The translations under genes and the position numbers were made by a program. Shown here in pieces: positions 1 to 12,376 of a stretch of 64,000 nucleotides of DNA. Position 1 is the stretch's first letter. Each line of letters opens with the position of its first letter. Source of the stretch: Pyrocephalus nanus (lineage: Eukaryota > Chordata > Aves > Passeriformes > Tyrannidae); assembly GCA_038380795.1 (NCBI GenBank), contig CM076259.1:96645739-96709738 (forward strand), read 5' to 3'. Below the pieces are notes generated by a model. The model made no database searches and was not told where the DNA came from. It saw nothing but the letters and a program-made list of their open reading frames with translations.

Positions 1-1259
1 CCTAAAGGTCTTTATTTGATATAAAATCAGATGTCAAGGTGAACAAAAAGCTATTTGAGTCTCATAGTATAGCCTAGTAATCAAAGTATAGGTCCATCCC
101 CGGGAGATGGATACCTAGGAAAAGGAGGAAGAAAAACTGGCTCCTTAATAATCTGTCTCATCCTTCAGCACTTTAAACCATTTTCAAACTCAGTTTGATA
201 TAACTTTGGATGATGCATACAGCTTCCTTGATAATCCTACACTTGGTCCGATGTGGGTTTGTGTGTATAACTTCTCTCCTTAATAGTAAATTCCATTGAA
301 TCAAATGGTTGCACACACCTAATAACCATTGTTTCTTCACACGACTTGGGAAAACTTGTAACTTGTGCTTAATGTCTGTGTGGGATTAAAGCAGACACTG
401 TAGCAACCAAGTCCCACATAATGCAGCCAATTATTTATCCTAAGTGGTGATTTTCTTGCTTTATCCAAAGGCCTGTATAAGGTGTTATGGGGTGGATCAT
501 GCATCTTAAAGTGTATCATGTAACCCAGTAAGGTGTAACAGTTCAGGAAAAGGTGCATTTGGCTGCATCCATGAGGTCAGCTGAATGTAATGTTTAGCAA
601 AGGTAAAAGCAAACAGGTACCTGTTACCTGCAGCTGCTCAAGCCAAATCCCACTTAGCTCTACAGCTGCTATTCTGGATGCTTTTAAGCATGGAAAGCTG
701 CATGCACTAGCACTGTAAAGGCTGAGAAGACAAATTCCTAATTCTATTCAGCTCTGCTAAATTGTAGAACAGAACCAACTAAATGCTCTGTGAAAAACTG
801 AAATCAGTTATTAAAGTGAGGAGCTCAGTGCAATTTATAGAATCAGAAATTATGGAACCATTCCATAACAAAAATTATACCAGACCCAACCACATTAGTT
901 GAGACCATTAGATTTACCTGAAATTTTGCCGTGGTTACATGAGGTTTTCTTCTAGGTTAAGCAGCTGAATTGACGAGAACTTCTGCAAATCTCAGAACTA
1001 GTCTCTATTTGTCCTTGTGAAAGTTTCAGAGAGACAGTAAAAAAAGCAAGCTAAGACAGTTCAGTACCAGAGCAACGCAAGGGTTAAGTCTGAAAAAAAT
1101 GAACAGATTAAAAACATCATAAGACCTGTAAGATATCTGTTGTTTTCCTCTTCATTGTTTTCCTCTTTAGAATTGAGACAAAGTCAGCATGATTTTGTCC
1201 TTGATGGCAGGTGTTTTAAAGCACTGTTTGAATCCTTGAGCACGAAATCAAGACAGAAT
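1..1259. other. Unique AT-rich DNA, no gene seen
   Basis: I see no recognisable repeat or coding sequence here. Open frames are short, the longest near 337-558 on the minus strand at 73 codons with no known domain. It is probably intergenic or intronic. Confidence 0.55.
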
Positions 1260-1800
1260 TTGAATTATTTTATTCCTCCCCCCATATATATATTGACTTG
1301 TACATTCAGGTTAAAATAAAGAACAATATAAAAACTATGCATCACCCAGGAAGATAGTTGATGCTACAGATTGCATAAGGTAACAAAAAGGAGAAGCTCA
1401 GGGTTTTAGGGAGTTTGACGAATGACTGAATATCCTCTACTTCTAAGTTTTCTTCAAAATCGTTTCACTTCCGTAAGTGAAACAACCCTAAACTGCAGCA
1501 GTTAAGATGGCAAGTCACTTGGTATAATATCTGACAGACACTTCAAGATTTTTTTTCCTGTCAAGGTTGAATTACATCATTAATTATTTGAAAAAATTAC
1601 ATTACTGTATCAAAAAGTACTATATGCATGGCATGCTATGCGATGTATACATGAAAATTACACTGAATTGTTCCAAACTAGGCAATGATATTATTGCAAT
1701 TATACACATCCTTGATGTTTTTTATGTTGATATGTTCCTATGTTAATACGTTTTGTGGGCAATATGTATATAACAAATATAAATAAAAATGCTGTATATC
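1260..1800 (+). other. Possible 3' UTR or conserved noncoding element
   Basis: This non-repetitive stretch has several features of a vertebrate 3' UTR end on the plus strand. A canonical AATAAA lies at 1782-1787 and is followed by a T/G-containing stretch. A Pumilio-type element TGTATATA lies at 1765-1772. A perfect 9-bp hairpin with a CCGT loop lies at 1462-1483. No coding exon is visible upstream, so the assignment is weak. It could equally be an ordinary AT-rich spacer or a conserved enhancer. Orientation rests only on the poly(A) signal. Confidence 0.2.
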
Positions 1801-1926
1801 TTGCTGCTTTAAAGGATTTTAATAACAACCTAGGCCTGTGTCAAATCCACACCTGCCCCTAATTCATCTGAAAAACAGAAAATAAAAGAATATTAAATTG
1901 TCGCAAAACACAACATAGAGCAAATT

Positions 1927-1942
1927 AAAAAAAAAAAAAAAA
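1927..1942. repeat. Poly(A) tract, 16 A
   Basis: An uninterrupted run of 16 A follows the possible UTR region by about 130 bases. It is too far from the AATAAA to be a genomic record of its tail, and is most simply a mononucleotide repeat. Confidence 0.9.
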
Positions 1943-4900
1943 GAATTTGGCCTTCACACTTTTGAAAATACACTGTATAATAGATGGTCACAAGAGAAAC
2001 AATAGGAAGTATTAACACAGGTTTACCTAAACCATGGGGCTAGTACCAACATGCAAAGATATTTATCTTGCATTATATGGAGATGTAGACATCATTATAG
2101 GTTTATGCCAAAAATAGAAGCAAACTTTTTTAGAATTATTTAAAGGATTACTGAACAGTTAAAAATACTAGTCTATACTTCTGAAAAAAATATTTCTTCA
2201 ACTGAGTTTTTCAATGAGCTGTGAATTATAAGCATCTGCATATAAGTCAAATAGTAGGATTTCCATGTTGTTTGGTCTTTTAATCCTTAGATTTTCTTAT
2301 TTCATAGAAATTTTAATCACTTTCCCACCTTGCATAATTATGGATGTCTGACAGTACACTAGAATGAAGGCTTTTTGTGTACCTTATGGGATAATTCAAG
2401 GTCAGGTATATATTTGATCTGCACTTCATTGCCTAGCCCATTTCTGCTGCCACACAGACAACAGAAATTAAACCAGTATGACAAGAAAGAGAAAGGAAAA
2501 ATACCTTAGACATAAAAATGAGGGAGAAGAATGGATTCCAGTCAAATTAGTATCAAAATATACTAGCTTTATTACTGACAGATTAATTTTTTAAAAAATA
2601 AATACAGCCACATATTCTAAACTAATACAAATTGGCATGAATGTCAATATATATGTCTGGCACTTCTAATTAATTAGATTGCAAAATTAGTGATCGAAAA
2701 TTCACAAAGTACCCCATGTTGAGAAGCTTTAATCCAATTCATATGATTAACACAAGCTTTCAGGAATTAAGATAACAGTTAAAGGATGTTTTTCCATTGC
2801 TTCCAGCTAAATTGAATCCCTTGCAATTAACTTTCATTCTTTCAGGACCTTGATTCAGCTGAGAATTTGATCACGGTGTTTTTGGCTAGTAAACCTATTA
2901 ATGGACAGTTGGATTTTTTTGTCAATAACACAATACTACATTTTCCAATTATATTAAAACAAATTTAAAAAATGTTTGAGGCAGATATAAATCTGGTCCC
3001 ATAATGTTACAATTTCTTTGCTGTAGTCTCTGTGCAGATTATTATGTAATTGCACTTTAGTGGTGAGCATGTAACTTATATAATATATGTCATAAGAAAA
3101 CCCTTCTGAAAAGGTGCAATAACACATTCAAACCCTTCTCTTTCCTGTTTCATATTACTGAGTTATCAATAGAAACAAGGTACTTATTTTCCCACTTTTT
3201 ATGTGATTAGAATTGAATTTAAGAAGACTATTTCAGAAATGCTTATTATGGACTTCTCGTACCAATTGTACTTTTGAGCAGTACATATAAATTTCTGTCC
3301 ATCAGTTTGCTTAATAAGAGTTGTTAGGTGATAATTTTCTCAAAATAAAATTACCTAAGTTTCATTCTGAGTAAAATATTCCTTATGCGGGGAATTTCAA
3401 AGCAAAATATTAAATGAGAAAACATAGGGAATTTCTTGATAATGGAAGTAAGCTAAACACATTACATATTCCATAAATCTGAACATACAGATACAGAATA
3501 TGTTTCTGAAGTAAGAGGAGAAGAATGATAGAAAGAAAAAAGGTGAAGAATGTATTGAAAAAGCACAGTCATGTCTCCCTGACGTCATATACCATTGAAT
3601 GTTTATGAGATACAATCAGAACAAAACCTACGGAACCAAACCCCACAGTGAAATATTTCATGTGAAATACAGCACCTTGGACAGTGCTGAGACATGCTGA
3701 CCCCATGGGCTCATCAGCCATGATTTGTTAGTTATCATGAATAGCTAATCATGTTTCAGAAAAAGAAATAAATTATTAGAATCAAGAAATGTGAAAGTTA
3801 GTTCATAGAAAAATTTATATTTTCCCTTCGTATATCTATCCAAGACATGAGTTCACAGTGGATTTGTTGTTCTGCTGCTCTGGTTTTGAAATGGAGTAAC
3901 ACAATTGGCTCAAAATCAGAAAAATTGAGTTCTCATGAACTTCCTTCAAATGTAGAAACCAATGACTCGCTGCTTATTACTGCTTAGAGTTTTGAAATCA
4001 GTTATGACAGGTCTGTATCTATCTTAGAAGTTGCTTTTCCACTGCTGTAGTTCAAAGATAAGATTTTAAAAATAAATCCTTCTTGGAATAATTACTCTCT
4101 CATTGAAACCAGTATTAAATTTTCCATGATTTAAATAGGAAACTAGGCTGATCATAAATGAGCATTTGATAATAATATTTCAGTTGATTGGCTCTCAGTT
4201 TGTACAGATTTAACTGCCAGGAGAATGAGACACTGTATTTATCTTTTATCACTTATAGAAAAGAAAACTATTGTGTTAAGAGGATATAGTTGACATTCTG
4301 TGACATCAATGTGGATTTTAACTGAATAAAGACCAGGAGTCTGGACTTTAAAGCAGAGGAAGCAGCAATTTAAGGCTGAGGTTTAAAAAACAGATGGGAA
4401 AAATATGGGAGTTTTCCAACTTCTATTTAACCCTTCATTTTATATTATACCCTTCACATTCTCACTGGTACTCCAGATGTCACTAAGATCTGTAATGAAA
4501 CTATACCTTACAACCTATTTTTGCCTCATATTTTTTGGGGGGGTTTGTGTGGGTTTTTGGGGTTTTTTCCCATTTCATGTGCTTTGGGACATGTACTAAA
4601 GGGCACATTTCTTCATTCTTTACTTGAGTCCATGGAATTCTAACTATGTATTGAATCACTGAAAATATGTTAAATCCTGGAACTAGAGAGATCTTAACCT
4701 ACTGGTGCAAGTACCTTCATTTTACAGACACTTAGTTGTATTATTTTCCTTTCCATGCCCTGTCCTTTCCATTACCTGATAAGGAGCTATACCTACTCCA
4801 TCTGAAAACATTCTTATAACCTCTTTGAGCTAGAAAGCTTATTCAAAATTCAAGTTCTCATTAATTCATATGCATATTCATATGTAGTATGTAGTAGCTT

Positions 4901-5388
4901 TTGTTCCAGCCTTCCCTATATCTTAAGTTGTTTTGATCTGGTTGGTTTTTCTCCTTCTCTAATCCTTCATTCATTAAGAAATTACAAATTTTACTCATAT
5001 ATGTCCTGGATGTTGTTTAAGTAGGTTGAAGAAACAATGTGGTTTAAATTCCCTGCTCTAAATTAGAGTTTTCATCCCCTTTACTGCTCAAGTAATCCTT
5101 CCTTTTGTATTCTCACATCCATTTGTTTTTTTAGATATGAATTGAAAAATATGTGTTTTATTTTCAGTACTATTTGTGCTTCTTTTCTATCAGAGGAGGT
5201 ATCTGCCACTTCTTCAGAACTGCCTTTTTTCAGACTTGTATTATCATGGGAATACATAGTCCTTTATTGATCAACTACTACAGCTACTAAGCTTTTCAAT
5301 CAATTGATCTCAACAGGAAAGAAAATTCTGTGTGCAACTTTTCGTTATGTGTTACTGATTTTCAGCTTGTACATTTCAGTCTTGTTAT
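1943..5388. other. Unique AT-rich DNA, no gene seen
   Basis: No interspersed repeat or gene is recognisable. Between about 2640 and 2890 there are several homeodomain-type TAAT/ATTA clusters, as found in many vertebrate enhancers, but nothing decisive. A T/G-rich patch at 4530-4566 contains three runs of G. Open frames are short (under 80 codons) and have no known domain. Confidence 0.5.
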
Positions 5389-5795
5389 AGAATCATATAA
5401 TAAATGGTTTGGATGGGAAGGGATCTTAAAGATCATCTAGTTCCAATGCCCCTGGCAGGACACCTTCTTCTAGACTAGGATGCTTAAAGCAGTATCCAGC
5501 CTAGCCTTGAACACTGTCAGAGGTGGAGAATTCTCTACTTCTCTGGAAAGCCTGCTCCAGTGCCTCACCATCCCCTAAGAATTTCTTCCTCATATCGAAT
5601 CTAAACCTGCCCTCCTTCAGTTTAAAACCTTTTCCCCTTGTCCTATTGCCACAAGTCTTTTTAAAAAGTCCCTCTCCAGCTCTCTTATAGGTTTCATTTA
5701 GGTACTGAAAGGCTGTTACAAGTTCTCCTAGGAACATTCTGTTCTCCAGGCTGAACAGAATTCTCTGTCTTCATAGGAAAATACAAGATGTTGCT
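5389..5795 (-). mobile_element. CR1 LINE fragment (3' end with ORF2 C-terminus)
   Basis: A non-LTR retrotransposon of the CR1 clade, truncated at its 5' end and inserted on the minus strand. The plus-strand reading starts with the reversed CR1 tail (atagaatcatataat) and continues through the conserved 3' UTR ('gggaagggatcttaaagatcatc') into the C-terminal end of ORF2. On the minus strand the frame 5501-5737 reads GKGFKLKEGRFRFDMRKKF, a typical CR1 ORF2 C-terminal segment. It is about 400 bp of a roughly 4.5-kb element, so it cannot move. Divergence is moderate. Confidence 0.93.
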
Positions 5796-7014
5796 CAGTA
5801 GAACTCTTAGCTTTTTTTAAAATGGCTTCCAACAAAATCTATTACCAGTCCAATGATCTTGTATTAATTTATACATTTAATTAACTGTAATGAATACAAG
5901 ACCCTCTCATATGTAAATATATGCAGTTCTTTATGGTCTGTGTGTTTGGCAGTGCATAAGCTTCTTGGTGCCAATCTCAATCAATGACTGAAGTGTATAT
6001 ATTCATAATAATTTACTATAAATTTGACTTGGGGGTTCAGGATTTTCTGCATTTGATTTTCAGTTATTCAGTGTATTTATTGAGGTTGTATAGTGCAACA
6101 CAGAAATGTTAAGGTCATAGCCTGTAAAAATACAAAGCTTTCTGACTGAAAAAAATAACATTGATCTGCTGATCAGAATTTTGGTTTAGTTGTATGCATT
6201 AATTCTGGAACTTCTTGAAAGTATGCTTCAAGGACTTTGCCATTTTAGCATTCTTACCTGACAGTTAATATTGCACAGTGAATGGTTTGTTGGAACACAT
6301 GCTTTTTCTTTTCAGTAGTTTTTCAGTCTCTGTTCCAGCTTTGCCTTTATTTCTGAAGTATTATTTGTCCCCCACTATAACCCAGTGAGGCATAATAAAC
6401 CAAAATTCTTAGCACTTTGTAGGGTGAATATTATTGTCAGGATATTGTTATACATATTCCTTATAGCTGGGGGCCTTCATTCCAATTTTCACTCCACTCA
6501 AGAGATCTCATTTGGATCTAATTCTGACTTAGGTTGGGAATATTTTCAGCAAAGCCCAATGAGTATATTTATAATGAAAGCACACACTGTGCTGGGTGGG
6601 AAATGACATAATGCAAACAAATCTGTCGTCTTCAAAATAGATGTAATATCTGCAAATCAACCTCAAAGTCACTGTGTTTTAGATTTTCTTGCTGTTGATG
6701 TTAAGGGAGTTTTATTTTCTGAAGCTTGGTGAATATAATAAATGCCACCAGAAAAGTTTTTAGCAAATGATTTTCATTACCAAAGTTTGAATGACAAGTA
6801 AGTAATTATAGTGAATAGCAATAATAATGCAAAAAAGATTATGCTCTCTGGTAGCCAAAATATTTAATTCTAATCTTTTTCATTGAAGGAAAATGACTTG
6901 CCCTATATTTTGAAATTTGAAAAATGTGTAAATCCTATATGAGGCATATAAACATGCAAGCAGGGTAAAATGTATCCCCTTCTCTTCTATATTTTGCTGT
7001 ATTTAGAATTATCA

Positions 7015-7560
7015 TATCACAGGATAATTCAGGCTCTGAGGGACTTCAGGAGGTTTCCAGGCTAACTCTTTGCCCAAAACAGGTCTAGCTTTAGGTTCCT
7101 CACCTCTTGGTCTTGCCAGGCCTTGAAACCAACCATGGACAGAGACAAGCCAGTCTTTTCGGTTAACCTGTTCTGCTGCCTTATTATCCCTATGTGAGAA
7201 CAGAACCTTCTTATACTTAGCCTGAACCTCACCTACACCCACTGTCTTTCACGGTTCTCCTATGCACCAGTGTGCTGAGACCACCTCAGTCTCCCTGATG
7301 ACCTCTTGCAGTTGCTGTGAGTCTGTTTGATGCATTGCAAGCCGTCCCTTCTCCAGCCTAATACAACCCTGCTCTGCCAGTATCTCCCCATGGGGCAAGT
7401 GCTCCAGCCCTCACCACCTCGGGGGCCCTGCACTGAGCTTCCTACCATTTACCTACATCTTTGCTTTGCTGGGGACAAAACTCAATGCAGTCCTGGAATA
7501 TGGTCTGACAAATGCCACATAAAGGATTGACAATCCTGACAATCCCAGTTCAGGAGCTGT
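7015..7560 (-). mobile_element. Old CR1 LINE fragment
   Basis: The antisense text matches the older CR1 subfamilies: 'ggcaagtgctccagccctcaccacct', 'gcactgagcttcctaccatttacctacatcttt', and the 3' segment ending in 'caggataattcaggctctgagggacttcaggaggtttcc'. It has many substitutions and small deletions compared with the element at 5.4 kb, so it is probably an older insertion. The ORF2 C-terminal reading is broken. Boundaries are approximate. Confidence 0.75.
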
Positions 7561-7604
7561 TCACAGTCTTTGTTGTTAGGGCACACCATGTTTGGCTGAC
7601 TGAC

Positions 7605-7700
7605 CTTCCACTAGATCAGACTGCTCAAAACCCCATCCAGCCTGATCTTGAACACTTACAGGGAGGGGGCAACTTATGGAAGGGAACACTGCATAAAATG
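7605..7700 (-). mobile_element. Short CR1 LINE fragment
   Basis: The CR1 antisense block 'ccttccactagatcagactgctcaaaaccccatccagcctgatcttgaacact' starts inside the family's 3' region and has lost the tail. It sits directly beyond the older CR1 at 7015-7560 in the same orientation, so it is either a separate insertion or a rearranged piece. Confidence 0.75.
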
Positions 7701-7963
7701 GGTCTCCAGATTTGAAATGACTAATGGCATTTTTGATTCATAGTGGTTTGTAGAGAGATGTATACACACGGTAAATACTCTGGTATTGACAGAACAACAG
7801 ACAATAGGCTCAAGTTGAAATTACAGAAATGTCTATTTCTTTAGTTCAGACTTGGTGACCCTCACCCTTGCACATCTGCTGTTTGCTCAGACCTACTTTG
7901 TTTGCATCTGTGATAAGATGCTGCAACTGACCCTGGGGTCCAGATTACATCAGGAGGACAGAG

Positions 7964-8053
7964 AATAGCATAGCATAGCATAGCATAGCATGGCATAGCA
8001 TAGACTAGACTAGACTAGGCTAGACTAGACTAGACTAGACTAGAATAGAATAG
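7964..8053 (-). repeat. Pentanucleotide repeat forming a CR1 tail
   Basis: About 90 bp of pentamers in blocks. On the plus strand ATAGC-type units come first, then TAGAC-type units, then two AATAG-type units. It abuts the 3' end of the CR1 at 8054-9710, so it is the expanded tail of that element instead of the usual octamer. Confidence 0.9.
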
Positions 8054-9710
8054 TTTTGAAAGTCACCTGCAGTGATCACCTAGTTCAATTGCCTTACCAA
8101 TTCAGGGCTAACCAAGATAAAGCCTGTTATGCAGGACATTTTCCAAATGCCTCTTAAACACTGACAGGCTCAAGGCATTGACTCCCTCTCTAGGAAGCCT
8201 TTTCAAGTGTTTGGTTGCTTTCTTGATAAATGCTTCCTGATAAACCTTTACTGAAGCAACTTTGAACCATTCCCATACATTCTTTCATTGGATACTGGGG
8301 AGAAGAAATAAGCATCTCCCTCTCCACTTCCCCTTCTCAGGATGATGTAGAATGATGAGGATGGCCCTCAGTCTCCTAACCAAACTAGAAAAGCCCAAAG
8401 TCCTCAGCCAGTCCTCTCAGGACTTGCCTTCCAGCTCTGTCACCAGTTTTGTTTTCCTCTTCTGGATGCATTCAAGGACCTTCATGACCTTCATAACCTT
8501 CATAAACTGTGGGGCCCAACACTGCACACAGCAGGACTACACTAAATACAGCGGGATAATCACCTTTTCTGAGCATCTGCTGATGCTGTGTTTGATGCAT
8601 TCCAGGATGTGGTTGGCCCTCTTGGCTGCCTGGGCACTCTGTTGACTACTACAGAGCCTGCTGATGACCAGAACCCCAGATCCCTTTCTGCAGGGCTGAT
8701 CTCAAGCCACTCCCCTCCCCTCCCAATTTATAGTTGTGCCCAGCATTACTCTGTCCTAGATGCAGAATCTGGCATTTTGATTCGTTAAATTTCATCCCAT
8801 TAATCATTACCCAATGCTCCAAGCTATCTAGACCCCCCTGTAAGGCCTCTTGTCCCTCCAGAGAGTCAACAACACCTCCCAGTTTGGTATCATCAACAAA
8901 CTTGCATTCAGCTCCTGCATCCAGATTAATGACAAATACGTTAAACAGAGCTGACCCTAGAACTGAACCTTGTGAAATGTTGCTGGGGACTTGTCACAAG
9001 CCAGATGTAGGCCCATTCACTCCAACTCTTTGAGCCCCACCTTTCAGCCAGTTCTTCATCCAGCACACTATGAAACCACTCATCCCACAGTTGGGCAGAT
9101 TGTCCAGAAGGATGCTGTGAGGGATAGTATTAAAAGCCTTACTAAATTCAGAAAAACTACATCCTCTGTCTTCCCTTCATCCAGTAGGTGGGCGAATTTA
9201 TCACAGAAGGATATCAAATTAGCTAATCAGGACTTTCCCTTTGGAACTTATATTGACTCTGCCTGATGATTGCATCATTCTTAAAATGTCTTCTGATAGT
9301 ACCCATTAGAGTCTTCTCCATAATTTTTCCAGGAACTGACATTAAACTGCCAAGTTTATAGTTTCCTGAATCTTCCCTCACACCATTTTTGTGGATTGAA
9401 ATAACATTGGTTAGATTCCAGTCAGCTTAGGGAAGAGGTTTTACATCCAGAGTCTGTGGCTCAACATTGATGCATAGTCATTCAACCTCAGACCTTTATT
9501 TCTCCTTACATGGTGTTGCACGTCCATTTAAGTATGTTCCCCATAATTCCCTCAGCTCTATACTGCTGAGGGTTTTTTAGCCAGCTTTTGACATCATTTG
9601 CCAATCACGTCACTCCACGACACTGTGATACACCTTTTCCACAGTTTCAGGCACGGTTCTCCTGCTAGCTGTTGATCTAAAATCTTTGTTAAGATTCACT
9701 TATTGTCAGG
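8054..9710 (-). mobile_element. CR1 LINE with decayed reverse transcriptase
   Basis: The longest retrotransposon in the window, about 1.65 kb including part of ORF2. On the minus strand at 8874-8903 the sequence reads KFVDDTKLGG, the CR1 form of the reverse-transcriptase palm motif with the paired catalytic aspartates. It is preceded by LGSALFNVFVINLD, the expected upstream motif. Frameshifts and stops break the remainder. The usual distal ORF2 text follows (plus-strand 8200-8700) and then a pentamer tail. The 5' end fades near 9.7 kb. It is inactive, and its subfamily differs from the 5.4 and 49 kb copies. Confidence 0.88.
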
Positions 9711-11389
9711 GTTTTTTTAAGTGTTGTTCTTTTCGCTATGGCTCATCACAGTCAGCTCCTCTTTGCATTTGACTCAGCTCCTGGCTATGAAAAACTCATG
9801 ATATTTCTTCATCTCCTTAGATGGCTAAAGGTGAACTCACCAGATGAGCAGTAGCTGTCTGAACAGTGAAAAAGAATAACAAATGGTCTTTTCTAGAAAA
9901 GATCCCTAAAGGTGAGAATAGAGACAGACTGGTAGAGAAAGACAAAGATGTTTTGTTTAGTCTTCAGTCTCTGATAAACTAAAGCATTTTTTTGAAAGAC
10001 ATAATTAAAAATAATTTTTGAAATGTAAAAAGTTAACCTTTTTCTTTTGTGCATAATGATTGCTTCATTTTCACTGCCTCCTCTACACTTTCTGAAACCT
10101 TAGAAAACTAAAGACAAATAAATGATCCAAGGGTTATACTGCATAAAAATTTAGTGAGCTGGTTATTTGCAAACGACCTCCCATTCTCTGTGGCTTAGGA
10201 GAACTAACAAGGTTTCAGCTGTCAATCTGACAGATGCAATAAATTAAAACCAAAAATAACAATCATGTCATGTATCAAATATTTACATAAAATATGCAAA
10301 AGGAAAACTTATTACAATGTTTCTTTACAAAGAAATATGAAAACATTAGGAAAATAAGAGAAAATCATTAGTTTCCTCCGATCTAGAGGCAGTCCTTTTT
10401 CTTCGGTAGACAAGTCTTCTATCTATCTGGATCTAGTATCTGTCTGGATATATTAATTTATCTACACTTGTATCTATTTGAATGTATTCCAAAATTCCAA
10501 CCTTTCTTACCTACTCCATAAAAATAAAAGGTTATAACATATTTGATAATCCTAGTCTTATTAAGAAATAAGTTTGATAACAGATAATCTAATCATACCC
10601 TCAATATGGGGAATGAATTTCATCTGTAGGAAGCAATATACATTTGTAAGCCTATAGTAACTTTTTATTCAATAAGATTTTGGAAAAGTCATAATAATTT
10701 CAGTGTTGTGTCAAAGGCAGTTCGTAGGTTTAATTAAAAGAAAAATTTTTCACCCAGGGTGTATAAAGCTTTTGAACTGACAGAATGTTTGGCAGCTATT
10801 CTTTTGTCTGGTTATAGAAAACAAAGAAAACTTAGGTATGTTGCTGTAACTACTCTGTTGGTGACTTGACAATATATACCATACTACAGACTTTTTTAAA
10901 TGCTTTTTGTGCACAAATATGTAGTATAAAAGGACAGCACATGAAGGATTCAATTTATTTTCTTCCATTACTTTCTGTCCTCTGTTTTTAAAAAAAAAAA
11001 AAATTCCATGCAAGTGAGCATTAAATACTCTCTTATTATATAAAAAAAATCCCATCAGCTTCTACATCCCTTAAATCTGAAGGACTAATGCTTGCACAGT
11101 TTGTTTTTTCTCCCAGGCGGAATATGAACAGATAGATTATTGCTTCACTCCATTGTTCGGGCTACATTAAAAAAGAAAGTTGTGTGAAATTATTGGATCG
11201 AGATATGTATATGCTATCCTGAGCTTCTAGTTGTCCATAACATCAGGTTAATAACAGCTGCCTGTATTTTCATGCTGGGTAATGTCAACCAATAAGGATT
11301 CAAATTCTGTAGGCAACCTTGTTTGAGCATCCCCTGCTTATTCTGCTGAATATATCTAACAAGATAGACAAGTAACCGTAATTGCAAAT
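9711..11389. other. Unique AT-rich DNA, no gene seen
   Basis: The first 150 bases may still hold unrecognisable CR1 5' sequence. The rest is unique. A run of A lies at about 10989-11001 and there is no coding signal. Confidence 0.5.
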
Positions 11390-11940
11390 TGTGGTGGTTT
11401 GACCACAGACAGCTGTAAACCACCCACAAGGTCCCTCACTTACTCCCTTCTCACACAGGATGGGAAAAAAATTGAAGTAAAGTGAAAAGACTTGTGAATT
11501 TAAATAATGGCTATTTTATAGGAAAGCAAAAGCTGTCCAAACAAACAATGGAAAAAGAAGAATTCATTCACTACATTCCAACAACAGGCAATGAACCTCC
11601 AGCAACCCAGTGCTCATCCCATGTAACTGTTTCTTGAGAGGATAAATGCCATAACCAAAGATGTCCCTTCTTCCTTCTTTCCCTGAGCTTCTATTGATGA
11701 ACATAACTTAGTAAAATGTAGAATATCCCTTTAGTCAGTTTGGGTCAGGTGGCTCACCTGTGTCCACACCCAACCACAACCTGCTTTGGGAAGGGAGGAA
11801 TAGGCTAAAGCTTTCTTACCATTCATCAACAGTCAAAACATAGGTGTGTTATCAACACTATCTGAGCCACAAATGCATGACACAGCACCACTAGGATTGC
11901 TAAGGAGAAAGGTAATGCCATCCGAGCCACATCCGTTACA
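11390..11940 (-). mobile_element. Avian endogenous retrovirus solo LTR (ERVK-like)
   Basis: This 551-bp segment matches the layout of a widespread avian LTR read in antisense. It starts TGTGGTGGTTTGACC, carries the block around 'ggctattttataggaaagcaaaagc', then 'gaattcattcactacattccaacaacaggca', 'gaatatccctttagtcagtttgggtcag', 'gtgttatcaacact', and ends with 'gagccacatccgttaca'. Sense transcription would run on the minus strand. The TATA position near 11690 is decayed. No internal gag/pol sequence is attached. Flanking bases (gcaaat left, tgtgta right) do not form a target-site duplication, so the copy has been rearranged or joined to the neighbouring LTR. Confidence 0.8.
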
Positions 11941-12284
11941 TGTGTATTCAAGGAAAAAGTCTCAAGCTTGGTGGAAAAATGTGACCATAGACAGTTTTGT
12001 TCACTGTTTCGCTTCTTTGGCTTGGGAGTCACATGGTGCCAGCTGGGGTAGCATCAGGCCAGTCAGACTATGTGAGCATTTTACATGTAATCACCCTCTT
12101 TTTATACATTGTTGTATATTAGTATTGTTGATGCTACTGTTTGTTTTCTTATCTCACTGTTGTTTTCCAATAAATTGTGATCTCTACCCATAATCTCTGC
12201 TTTTTGTCTCTCTCTCACCAGTGGCGGGAGAGGAAGCGAGCAGCTGCATAGGGTTTAATTTCCAGCTGGACGTAAACCACAACA
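11941..12284 (+). mobile_element. Second LTR, plus strand, opposed to its neighbour
   Basis: The 3' part looks like a retroviral LTR in sense orientation. It has a TATA-like 'tttttatac' near 12100, AATAAA at 12169-12174, a T-rich downstream stretch, and the terminal 'ggacgtaaaccacaaca' ending at 12284. The 5' limit is uncertain and is set at the end of the opposed LTR. The two LTRs meet 5' to 5' and the joined segment has inverted ends TGTGGTGGTTT / AAACCACAACA. Confidence 0.6.
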
Positions 12285-12300
12285 GTTTATGTAAACTGTT
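12281..12300. repeat. Perfect hairpin at LTR end
   Basis: Arms AACAGTTTA and TAAACTGTT are perfect complements around a TG centre, spanning the LTR terminus at 12284. The preceding 'acgtaaaccac' is repeated just downstream at about 12304. Confidence 0.85.
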
Positions 12301-12373
12301 AAACGTAAACCACTTTATGTTTCACCATAAAATGTCTAGCCTTCTTTGGAGAAAAAGCATCAGTGATCTAGAA

Positions 12374-12376
<3 letters not shown>

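Noticed and set aside
4537..4562. G-rich patch as a second G-quadruplex
   Set aside because: It has only three separated G runs (7, 3 and 4) unless the first is split. It is much weaker than the motif at 47635.
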